Below are positions 31,379 to 40,921 of a stretch of 64,000 nucleotides of DNA, one piece after another. The DNA comes from Neostapfia colusana (lineage: Eukaryota; Streptophyta; Magnoliopsida; Poales; Poaceae): contig JASWHV010000012.1 of the NCBI GenBank assembly GCA_030760725.1, positions 48,081,652-48,145,651 on the forward strand, read 5' to 3'. The translations under genes and the position numbers were made by a program. The notes under the pieces are model-generated. The model was not told the DNA's origin. It saw only the letters and a list, made by a program, of their open reading frames with translations, and did no database searches. Positions within the stretch are counted from its first letter, which is position 1, and every line of letters starts with the position of its first letter.

Positions 31379-31767
31379 GTTTTAAACTCTAACTTAAGCG
31401 ACTTAAGCACAAATTCACAAAAATTAGACGCAATACTACAAGGAATGCAACAATATGGCATAATGACACTAGGGAAGGCCTAGGGCACTAGAAATATGAC
31501 CTAGAAACAAGGGATTTGCGAAAAATCGAAGTTAGGTCAAAAAGTACCTTAGAACGAAGAAATTTGATGAAATCTGCGGATCAAAGGAGCGTAGTTGGTC
31601 GGGAAAGGGTTCCCCGCACTCCACAAGCTTTGAATCGAGGATTCCTTCGAGTGATTTGAGGGAGAGCTCCAAAATTGCAAATGGGGGCGAGTTTTGGACG
31701 AGAAGAGAGGTGTAGAGATGAATGAGAGAGGGAGGGGGTTCGGTCCCGACCCTTGGAGGTTAAGTCT

Positions 31768-31955
31768 CCAGCGGCCAGACTAGTCCGGTTTGCTGTCCGT
31801 ACTAGTCCGGTATGTCGGACTAGATCCGGACTAGTCTGTAGTCTGGACTTGTTCGGATGCAGTCCGGACAAGTCCTGGGTGGACTTCTCTGCTGCACCCC
31901 GGACTATTCAAGATATCCTGACTTGTCCGGCCTATAGGGCGGACTAGTCCGGTCC
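31768..31955. repeat. Palindrome cluster CGGACTAGTCCG, second
   Basis: About ten perfect and decayed copies, at irregular spacing of 10-30 bases. Together with the first cluster it brackets the putative leader. Confidence 0.75.
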
Positions 31956-32206
31956 TTGAAGGCTGATAAATTCCTATATATTAGAATTTCGCCAAGAGTG
32001 ATTAATGTGAATTTACTTTCACCTTCTATTAGATAACTATGGTCAATATATACCAAAGCACACAATTAGATGATGACCATAATATATATAAAAATAATGT
32101 GAGAGAAAATTAGAAGTGGAACAAGTTTTTCACAATCATGCATATTTTTGAAGTTTGTGAAAATTTTTGATGATTCCAAATTATGAGCATTTAGATGTAC
32201 AACATT

Positions 32207-32449
32207 TCAAGCCACATTCCTAGAGTCTAGGATGTTTAGCTCATTTTGAAGTTCATAAAATCGTTTTTCATCTAGTGGCTTGGTGAAAATGTCGGCTAGT
32301 TGTTTTTCGGTTCTAACATGTGAGATAGCTATGCCCCCCCCTTTATAGAATGGTCTCTCAACAAGTGGTGTTGGATGTCTATGTTTGGTCCTAGACTGTT
32401 CAACGGGGTTATGGGCAATCTTAATGGCACTCTCATTGTCGCATAGAAG
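32207..32449 (-). pseudogene. Copia C RNase H, C-terminal part
   Basis: Read leftwards: PLLCDNESAIKIAHNPVEHS, RTKHIDIQHHLLRDH, SHVRTEKQLADIFTKPLDEK, and a terminal LDSRNVA before the stop at 32207. These are hallmark Ty1/copia RNase H motifs, with the catalytic Asp in CDNESA. One frame slip lies near 32335, in a C-run. The upstream part of the same gene is at 40274-40377, displaced by element Y. Confidence 0.88.
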
Positions 32450-32454
32450 TGGAA
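32450..32454. repeat. Left target-site duplication of Y (TGGAA)
   Basis: TGGAA precedes the Y LTR end TGACACGACCCC. TGAAA at 40269-40273 follows the other LTR, with one mismatch. Removing Y and one copy restores a continuous copia frame (SHIPLLCD), which confirms the boundaries. Confidence 0.85.
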
Positions 32455-32466
32455 TGACACGACCCC
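32455..32466 (-). repeat. Y 3' LTR remnant (about 12 bp)
   Basis: TGACACGACCCC is identical to the LTR edge at 36240-36251. The adjoining TSD proves it is the true outer end. Confidence 0.8.
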
Positions 32467-32481
32467 AACGGGGTTATGGGC
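32466..32481. repeat. Templated filler duplicating 32401-32416
   Basis: CAACGGGGTTATGGGC occurs both in the copia RNase H gene (32401-32416, coding AHNPVE) and at the Y deletion junction 50 bases away. Confidence 0.75.
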
Positions 32482-33539
32482 TGCTGCTTGGCCTGTGCTC
32501 GGGGGATGAAAACCTGGCATGCGCTGCTGAGGTGCATACGCACGCGGCATCGCCCACTGCTGCTGTTGTTGTTGCAGAGGTGGTGCTGGCAGCGCCGGCC
32601 TGAATGCCGGTGAAGAATACGGCCGACTGCGGAATGCATCGGCCTTTGTGGTGGCTGCCAGTGTGGACCCGATGGTGGGCGATTCACCATCCGAAATTTC
32701 TGAGAAGGACCGCGTCCTTCTCCGCTGCTTTGCGGCACGCTTCGCTTTCTTTCCGCCGCCGCTAACTCCTTGCCGGAGTCCTCCAGAACAATCGCAGCAT
32801 CAATTATGTAGTTGAGGCTGCCACGATTGAACATCGCCAGCTTGTCCTTCAGGAGCGGATTAAGCCCCTGGTAGAAGTGGTCCCGCCGCTTCTCATCGGT
32901 ATTGGCGTGATACGATGCGTAGAGCGCGAGATCATTGAACGCCCTGGAATATTCCAGCGTGTTTCGGCTACCTTGTTGCAGGTGTAAGAACTCCTGCGTC
33001 TTCCTCTTCATAAGACCCGGCAGTATGTGATAGGCACTGAAGGCCGTCAGGAACTCCGCCCAAGTCATAACTCGGTCGGTGGGCTGCGAAGCACAGTAGT
33101 TCACCCACCACGCGCTCGCGGATCCCTGGAGCTGCCGGACCGCGAACTGAGTCTTGCGCTGCTCACTCACTTGGAGCAGCCCAAACTTCATCTCCATCAT
33201 TCGGAGCCAGTTGTCTGCATCGAGGGGTTCATCCACCCTTGAGAATACCGGGGGATGAGTTGCTAGAAAGTCGGAGTAGGAGCTCTGTTGGCGCTCCTCA
33301 CGATCTTGACGCCTCTTTGGTCGAGACGTATTTGCGATGAGAGTTTGCAGCAACTCCGTGTGCTGCTGATGAGAACCCACCATTGCCACAACGATATCGG
33401 CCAATGTAACCGTTGGCGGTGGCGGTGTTTGTTGTTGCTGTTGCTGCTGCTGTCCCGAGGAGTCCTCGAGAGGCTGTTGGGAGGTTTCTCCCCCTTGACT
33501 AGAACCCCCAACATCCGTGTTTTCACGAGTACGAGTCAT
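32482..33539 (-). pseudogene. gag: Y gag, 3'-truncated
   Basis: The start MTRTRENTDVGGSSQGGE matches the start of Z Gag. A polyQ run (eight Gln) precedes a polyproline stretch. The Gag domain has DNWLRMMEMKFGLL, ASAWWVNYC, MKRKTQEFLHLQQGSR and FYQGLNPLLKDKL motifs. The frame slips near 32640 in the Pro/Gln-rich linker, and the sequence ends at about the point where Z Gag reaches its zinc knuckle. The nucleocapsid is therefore absent. The ATG lies one base after a CAG acceptor-like end (TTTGAATTTCAG). Confidence 0.87.
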
Positions 33540-33556
33540 TCTGAAATTCAAAACAG
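33540..33556 (-). promoter_or_regulatory. Candidate 3' splice site before Y gag ATG
   Basis: GCTGTTTTGAATTTCAG then A and the ATG, on the element strand. Confidence 0.45.
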
Positions 33557-33813
33557 CAGCGATCAACACATGTCATACTTAAAAATTCCATATGAAACAG
33601 TAGGTATTGAAATGACGCATGAATAATTTGCACAACATTCACATATATTGATAAAGCATAAACTTTATACAAGATACATTATTCTCGGGTCTCTGAGAAG
33701 TCGTGCTCATGTCGTCACTACCTATACATACGCTACTGCCTACACGACATGTCACTAGTTACAAAAGTTTGGGTTACTCCACTCTAGTTGCCCTACTTGG
33801 CAACGGTAACCCC

Positions 33814-34746
33814 CTAATCGGAGTAGAACTCGACTTCCTGCGGGTCGTCCTCCTCCAGTACCTCTGCTGGTGGCTCCGGATCTACAGCCTCCTCTCCCAT
33901 CTCGGGTTCTCCCATTGCCGGAAGACCCAAGACCACCGGGATGCCCAATACCGGAGGTACGAGGTCCTGCAACACGTGCACCTCGTCCATGGCCTGGTTG
34001 TAGTCTTCTTCCCAGCCTTGCCCTTCCTCAATAGCGTCGTCCCGATCTTGAGTAAGGACCTCGTTCTGCTGGTTTGAGCCTGCACCTGTTCTTGCAACGC
34101 CGCAATGTCAACACGGCTTTTCTTCCTTGCCTTCTTCAGACGATGCAACTGATTATGCTGTGCGTTAAGTCGCTTAACGTTGGAAGGAGCACATTGTGGA
34201 GTGCACTGTGAGTACTCTCGAAATGGTCTCGCTCTCCTTGATCTTCACGGCGAGACACTCCGTAAGAACAGCTTGACTGTCCATCACGGCCTTTCCCGCC
34301 CTCAACTGGAGGCTGAGGTTCGCCTCCGCAGGGTTGTACCTTGGGCAACCCGGATCGGTTGCCTCCCTATACCTCCCTTCCCACACGTGATTAGCCCGTC
34401 CCTCCACCGGAACGAGCGCGTATGGAGTGCCCTCCATAGCTCTCACGTGTAGTTGGCAGAAACGCGACATGGTGTCACGGGCTGCCACTTGCCACATTCC
34501 CTCCGGTTGTCTACCTCTCACCGTGACGGTGAACGGTGCCCAACCAGGTGGCGTAGGTCCTGCAGGAACTTTGACATGGATCGTCCACGTCTTGTTCCCC
34601 TCCTCGCCTTCTTCCTTGGCGAAGTACTGCGGCATCTTGTTGTACCCGAAATATTGAAGCATCTGCCTCAGTGCTTCCGGATAGCCGCTGCGGTGAGAAC
34701 AGTGGGACACCATCCACCCATTCTCCAACTGTTTATCTGCTGTCAT
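33814..34746 (-). pseudogene. Y ORF0 (about 310 codons, frameshifted)
   Basis: It starts at MTADKQLENGWMVSHCSHRS, directly after TATGTTTTTACAG. A globular part follows (YPEALRQMLQYFGYNKMPQY, TWTIHVKVPAGPTPPGWAPF, ARDTMSRFCQLHVRAMEGTP). After a frameshift near 34180 a basic coiled-coil-like helix is seen (KKARKKSRVDIAALQEQVQA). After a second shift near 34030 comes an acidic, Val/Pro-rich tail (MGEPEMGEEAVDPEPP, EEDDPQEVEFYSD) ending at 33814. This resembles ORF0 proteins found upstream of gag in grass gypsy elements. Its role is unknown and no catalytic motif is visible. It differs strongly in sequence from X ORF0 but shares the globular domain plus coiled coil plan. Confidence 0.68.
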
Positions 34747-34764
34747 CTGTAAAAACATATTTGA
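34747..34764 (-). promoter_or_regulatory. Candidate 3' splice site directly before Y ORF0 ATG
   Basis: CAAATATGTTTTTACAG then ATG. A T-run and CAG make it one of the best acceptor matches in the window. Confidence 0.5.
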
Positions 34765-36222
34765 GAAATGTCAAATATTTATTTTAACAGTAAACCCTTG
34801 AGTTATAACATAAAACATGTCATTGAACTCATAAGACTTGGAATCTTATTCAAATTTAAACAAATTTGACTGCTGATCTGCTGTCCAACATGACAGCCCT
34901 GACCAGTTTCCATTTCAACCTGATTTAGGCCATGCTAAAGGCAAAACCGATTCTGGAGCTCAACATCAAAGTTAAATATAACTTCAATAGATTCCCAGAA
35001 AATATTTGCTTGGCCTAAGATCTGTCCTTGTTCAAAAGTTATGAGATATCAAAGTTAACAAAATTTCTGGAGAAAATTGGACAGCACCTCCCTGCGTGAG
35101 GTACTGATTTGATCCAAGAATTCCAGTTAATTATACACCCGATCTGACATAACTTTCTGTTACAAAGTTGTAACCCATCTCATAAACTTTTCAGAACTAC
35201 CTCATTTTCTATTTTTGGATTTTTATGCAGGATGTTATGCTCAATTTACAGAGAGTTACAGAGAGCGTTTACTCTGCCCTGTTTTCTGGACAGTTTCAAC
35301 TCTACTGCCTCTTTCGGTTGGTTAGGGGACGAAACACCTCTGGACCTCAACAGAAAACTTGTAAAGCTCTTCCAAAGCTTTCCAGAAATGTATCATATGA
35401 TCCCAACCTCGAAAGAACTCAACCTCTAGCCTCTAATTAACTTCAGCCTTAATTCAGCTGAAAACAGGGGACCCTGTCCTTAATAGCCTATAAGTTGAAA
35501 ACCTATTAACTTTGAATATCCTGATTAAGGAAAAGAGTTACATCAAGTTTTAATGCTTTGGATTAAAACTTTCAATTTTTATAATGAAGTTTCTCATTTA
35601 ATGGGGTGTGACGTCGATGCGTCACCAGATCATGTCGGTTATACGTCCTCACAAAGAAAAACCTATACCGGACTTAGCCGCCTTTTAGTGGCACTAAGCG
35701 TCTCTCGCACACGGATGCTACACGTCTACCGTTTCGTGGTTAGACTACCTGCAGATAACTCACAAAATCGTCAGACTCAGCTGCACACCGAGTCCGGTAT
35801 CCATACAGTTCGTACACCCGGCCGTCATCACTCGCCCGGATGTTCTCAAGCCAAACACGCCTTGAGCTACGTGTTCACGTTACTGACCACGTGACAGGGT
35901 CTCCCAAATTGCACCACGCACACCAGGGACAGACGTTGCTCGAATACCGCAAATGACATGAAGAGTCGTAGAGGATATTAAAGCGGGTCGGGTTACCTGC
36001 CACCCGTGGGGCTCCACCCTTCAGCTTGTGCGCACTGGTGGACAGCGCTTACGTGCACCCCCCAAGACATAAAGCGTCCTGAGATGCACGATTTTCTGAC
36101 ATAAGCAAATAGGTTAGTATTCCACTTTTTATACACTAATAACATCCTTATATGGGCTACTAACTCGTTCCTCACTGGATTTTTGAAAAAGATGACCTTT
36201 GTAGTGTGTTAAACCTCAAGCG
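34765..36222 (-). other. Y non-coding leader
   Basis: About 1.45 kb between the PBS and ORF0 with no coding frame. Blocks near 35640-35720 (GTGGCACTAAGCGTCTCTCG) and 35060-35100 are shared with the W (47820-47880, 47190) and Z (60560-60610, 61150) leaders. These blocks are conserved non-coding parts of family B. Confidence 0.65.
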
Positions 36223-36235
36223 AGCTCTGATACCA
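36223..36235 (-). other. Y primer-binding site
   Basis: TGGTATCAGAGCT on the element strand, four bases after the LTR. It matches the initiator tRNA-Met type PBS over 12 bases. Confidence 0.85.
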
Positions 36236-36239
36236 ACGC

Positions 36240-39200
36240 TGACACGACCCCACGGTCTTGTCGAGCCAGGATCACGCTGAGGGGTGCTGCGTTGCACAGC
36301 ACCGGATAACACACATCAAAGGTACAAAGCGGAAGCAAAGTCTTATTACATAAACAGGTTTATGAACATTTTTACAATAAAATATGTTCAGTCTACACTC
36401 ACGGGCGTAGACTACGCATCAAGTTCACGTTCAGCCCGTGAACGTGTCCTTGCTAGCACGCACGCACACTAACACGGCGGCGTGCACGACTCCCACTCGA
36501 CGGGGTTCCCCTCCTGGGGTTCCGTCTCCTCCTCGGGAGTCCCTTCCTCATAGAACCCTGCAAAAGCTTCAAACACAAGCAGTGAGCACGAAGGCTCAGC
36601 AAGACTGACCCGTCTCTCCTAAACATGGAACTTCTACATGAGAGCTGATAGGTACAGGAGATAAAACAAGTTGCAAGGACTCGCCTAATTAATGGAACCT
36701 TACTTTCAAATTTTAGCAGCAGGTTATGGAGAACATTACGCTAAGGCACATGAGAGAGCCGCAATCAAACAAGAAACACATTTCTCTCATGTACTTTGCC
36801 CAAAGTTGAAAGGAACTTTAATTAGCTCTAAACTACAGCAAATCATTAACAATCAAAGTCCATCTTTCAATCAGCAACATTTTAACATGTAACTAGCCTG
36901 CTCTTTCTATGTCACGGTACAGTGAACAAGTGGTACTCACTGACCGCGAGGGACAGCGATTATAATCGATATACACCTGCAGGGTTACCCGAATAACCCG
37001 TCACGTACGCCCGTACTCGATGTTGCCTACAGCAACCATCATGGACGCCGTACGCAACCACCTTTCAACCGTTAGCTAAATGTTGAACCGGTCCAATCAT
37101 CCCGAGCAAGAGGTCTCTGCACGTGCATCTCAGTGCCGCCAGTCGATTTACACCTCAAGCTCTCAACCTACCCTCTGAACGACCAGCTATGCCTCAACAC
37201 CCAGCTACCCGAGTTACATCGGTTTCCCGGTTCCCATATAGCCGGTAGGTCTTCGGTACTGTTCTAGCTTGTTCAACAGGCCCGCACACGGCTCAGTCCT
37301 CAATCAACACAAGCGGAGCTATAGCACCCAGGCCCCAAAGTCCTGCTGCCCTTACTCTCCGCTCGGTCTCATTTTCTTGCCATATGTTTCATTTGCTATC
37401 TCTACCCGAGTCGAGTGCCCCTAGCCTATCCTCGCGAGTAGTTCCAACTGCTCGACTTGTACCGAATCCTACACTACCTTAGCATTGCAGTAGCTACACG
37501 GGGTTTTCAATCCTAATCCCAACCCATGGTTTTCTGGGCTATGCATTTGGGTTTTCAAACAAGACTCTAATGCAAGCAGTAATAGTACTCAGTAAGTTCT
37601 CAAAACAGTAAAAACTCGTAAAAAGGTTAATGCAAACCAGGGCTTGCCTTGCTGCTCTTGGTCGTATGCTAGCTGCTCTTTCGGAGTAACGAATTCTAAG
37701 ACTTCGGGTTCCTCCTCGACCTTAGCGACTACATGAGATAACAAGTACATGTATTAATTTAAATGCATTTGATTGAAATTTAAACTTGTGAAGTTTATAA
37801 ATCTCACTAGGCAGACCCAATGACTCTGAAATTTTTACTGTGGTTTGGTTACAACCTAAGCAGAGACTTGGCCAAGTTTTAGTTGCAGCAAAGATCATTT
37901 GAGCTCTCCACAAATAATTATTGTACTTGACCTTAATTGGAGCTCCTAGGGTGTTCTAGGGAGTTTCATGGAGCAAGCCATGCCTTTCTGAAAACTAGGT
38001 TTTCAGAGGGTTCTAATGGAGTTGGTATCACTTAATTTGAAGGTTCCTAGCTAAAGATATGAGCTAAACAATTTCAGAGAAATTCTGAATATGTTTCTGG
38101 ACATTTTGTATTTTCTCTGGAACAGTTTCATTAATCACACCATTAGATGGATCAAATTAGCTCAAATGGATCTGAAATTTTTATGGTAGTTCAGGGATAT
38201 TTTGGTGAACATCCCAGCAAAATTTCAGAATTTTCCTCCAAAGGATTCTGCAGTTAAAATTCTAAACAGTTTAAACTTTGATGAATTAATTCTGGAGAAA
38301 TAAGGATTTTCATGAAGTGAAACTTGATTTTCTAGAAAGTACCCAGAGGGCTGAATCCAAAAAAATTTGGTTCACTCGATTTGGAGTTTCCTAGCCAAAG
38401 TTATGAGGATTTGAAGTTTGAATGAAATCTGAAAATCGGGGAAATGTTTAAATCTGCTGGTGGGACCACGGTCACACGTGTTGGGCGCTGAGGCGATGGC
38501 ACAACGGGGTCCACGGAATTTTACACGCCAGCACACCGGATCCGAGCCGCAGACTGATCCCAGATTTAAAATCCGAGCCGCTGACACGTGGGCCACCCGG
38601 CTTCGTCTACCTCCCGACGCCCCCTCGCAGGAGCAGAACCGCAGCTTGCCGGATTGCCGCTGCCGGCCACCGCACAGTCTGAAACTCACCGCCAGGGGGT
38701 TATCAACGTTGAGGAACACGTCTGTGGGATCAGTGCGAGCTGTCGGTGACCGGAATTACCCCGGCGATGTGCGGCGGCCTCGGTTGAGGTTCGGCGCCGT
38801 CGGCCGTGGGTTCTAACCCGCCAAGATCTCGAACAAACAGCTCTACAGCACCAGCACACCTCTAGGAAGTTCGACAAAGCCTCAAAGGTGTCCAAAAATG
38901 GCCGCAAGTTGGTCGGCACCGTGTGACCGATCGTGCCCGCCACAAACGCCTTTGATCGAGCTCAAAATCCGTCACTCCTAGCCGGTTTCATGCAACGGAT
39001 GCTAAAAGGAAAATGATCGCCGGCTAGTCCAGCTTCTATGTGCAAGATTTGATAACCTAAGAAGGATCAGAGAGCGGAAATTCGAAGAAACCATACCGGA
39101 AGCTCGGGTTGAGGCCGCCGGAGCAAAATCTGGAAATTCTCGGTGGATGCTTCACGGTTTGCTTCAAGAATTGGAGGAGAGCAGCACCAACCTAGCGCGC

Positions 39201-40268
39201 TCCCGTGGCCTGGATTGCTTGACCATGAGAACCCCTGTTGAGGGCTGTCCACGATCACCCGACCGTGGGCCAAAGCTTGATCGCCGCTGTGGCGATCGTT
39301 CTCGGGCAAAGAAGGCTGGAATTCGCTTGTTTCCGGGTCGGGAAGGTTGGTGCGGAGCTCAGGGCAGGGTGTAGCAGCTCGGGGAGGAGAGGGTGTGTTT
39401 CACCGTTCTCCCGATCAATCTGAGCAGCAGAGGGAAGAACTTCGGCTCAGTGTTCTTGCGAGGGGGAAAACGGGTGAGGGGACCTCGGCAGAGGCGAGGA
39501 GCACCTTAAGAAGGGCTCAGCACCGGCCTGGCTCGCGCGTGGGCGAGCAGCTGGTGGCGCGGCGCCCCCCCCGGTAGCGCCCTCTGCTGAAGCCCGAAGA
39601 CCCGAGTGAGGAAGTTTCAGTCGGTTGAATCTCTTCAGTGGCTGACATGTGGGTCCCAATTCCCTTTTAACCTCTGAACTTAACTCCCTCTTACTGTTGT
39701 AAACAGTAATCCCCACAATGCCCATGGTGATTTGAATTATCTACCCCTGCACCATTTGAATTGGTTAGAATTCAAATTGGGTTTAGTTTGACTAAATTTT
39801 CAGCACATATTCAGTTTGTAATTCAAATAAAGTCTGAATTTGCTAAACTTAGCTCATGTCAAGATCAACTCCAAATGGAGTGAAAATTGGTGGGTGAGCT
39901 CACAAAAATGTGCTGAGTAAGAATATGCCTCCCACTTTTGAATTCATGGGATGAAAACAATTTGAATTTAAATTTGAGTTCAAACCACCTTCTTTCTAGC
40001 TATACCAAAAAAGACTTCAAAAAGGTTTTGAATTTGGGTGAAACTTGGCATGGACATTCCTAGCAAGGTGTAGGAGTTTTCCAAATGTCCAGCCTCTATA
40101 TGATGTATGTGAAAAATGCCACTTTTTCATTTTGTGAGTTTATTCTCTAATGAGCATGTTGATGGTGGTTACCTGCTCTTCAAATGTGTTCATCAACTAT
40201 CTTCAAATGAGGTGTGTGTGTGTGGTGATGAACACTTTGAATATGTGTCAAAAACTGAGGCCTTTACA
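36240..40268 (-). repeat. Y 5' LTR (about 4.03 kb)
   Basis: Element strand TGTAAAGGCCTCAG at 40268 to CGTGTCA at 36240. The GC-rich segment 39560-38440 resembles the promoter/leader part of Z (56570-57620), with the shared GGGACCCACATGTCAGCCAC block near 39655. AAGGCAAGC is at 37650-37642, and the family-B hairpin (TGAGC/GCTCA) is at 36598-36583. No conserved ORF is present. Confidence 0.85.
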
Positions 40269-40273
40269 TGAAA
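40269..40273. repeat. Right target-site duplication of Y (TGAAA)
   Basis: One mismatch to TGGAA at 32450-32454. Confidence 0.8.
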
Positions 40274-40377
40274 TGTGGCTCATATTGTAACCATAACCCC
40301 TTAGAGTTTGTCGCATCCAAAGAAGTTGAGCACAACAACTTCCGGCTGCAACATACTCCGCTTCGGCTGTGGAAAGG
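40274..40377 (-). pseudogene. Copia C RNase H, N-terminal part
   Basis: Read leftwards: LSTAEAEYVAAGSCCAQLLW, MRQTLRGYGYNMSHI. The STAEAEY motif is diagnostic of Ty1/copia RNase H. It continues at 32449. On the right it is cut by insertion of V at 40378, so the rest of the copia pol lies beyond V, outside the window. Confidence 0.88.
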
Positions 40378-40921
40378 TGTAACACCCCCAATTTTGTATC
40401 CATGCATGCATACATATTTCATATAGAGAAACATTATAAAAGAAGCAGAAACGGAGAAAGAATCAGAAAGATAACCGAAAAGAGCCAAATCCAGTTCGCC
40501 GAGGTGCGCTGTCGACACTTCCCGCGGCCGCTGGCCACGTGGCGTCTTCGGAGCTCATCCCTGTGGAGGGGGTGAGGTCCGGCACTGCTGGCCACGTGGC
40601 AAGCTCGGAGCTCGCCTCGGAGGAGAGGCGAGGCCTGACCCCGCTGGACACGTGTCACACTCGGAGCTCGCATCCGAGAGGTCCGACCCCACGGGACACG
40701 TGTCACCCTTGGAGCTCGTCTCCGAGAGGTCCGGCCCCGCTGGACACGTGTCGCCCCCGGAGCTCGCCTCTGCGGAGAAGCGAGGCCCAGCCCCGCGGGA
40801 CACGTGTTGCCTTCGGAGCTCACCCATGCGGAGGGAGTGAGGTCTGGTACAGCTGGACACGTGTCGATCTCGGAGCTCACCTCCGAGGAGAAGGGAGGTC
40901 CGACACTGCTAGACACGTGTT
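40378..40921 (+). repeat. V 5' LTR, first segment
   Basis: LTR start and the first seven or so G-box repeat units (40530-40921), with GGACACGTGTC cores alternating with CGGAGCTC. The last bases GTGTT are the left copy of the W target duplication (GTGTC originally). Confidence 0.85.

Larger units (their letters stand above)
31202..32206 (-). other. Copia C non-coding stretch between RNase H end and gag start
   Basis: About 1 kb with no credible coding frame. It holds AT-rich 3'-UTR-like sequence (32206-31990), a pyrimidine-rich, promoter/leader-like part (31740-31560), and two clusters of CGGACTAGTCCG-type palindromes (31296-31378 and 31768-31955). An LTR is expected between a copia RNase H end and a gag start, but I could not fix its ends and see no tRNA-Met PBS. 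It is therefore either a diverged LTR plus leader or a fusion of two copia copies. Confidence 0.45.
32455..40268 (-). mobile_element. Ty3/gypsy element Y, family B, with ORF0; pol and 3' LTR deleted
   Basis: Minus-strand order: complete 5' LTR (40268-36240), PBS (36235-36223), leader, ORF0 (34746-33814), gag (33539-32482), then a deletion junction, then the last 12 bases of the 3' LTR (32466-32455). The nucleocapsid knuckle, protease, RT, RNase H and integrase are gone. Flanking TGGAA/TGAAA duplications show that it integrated by itself into copia C before the deletion. A 16-bp filler copied from nearby copia sequence marks the break. Confidence 0.88.

Noticed and set aside
34174..34758. Possible host gene upstream of a gag ORF
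   Set aside because: It has no intron-exon structure of a host gene, lies between PBS and gag on the same strand, and resembles the ORF0 proteins of grass gypsy elements. It was assigned to Y.
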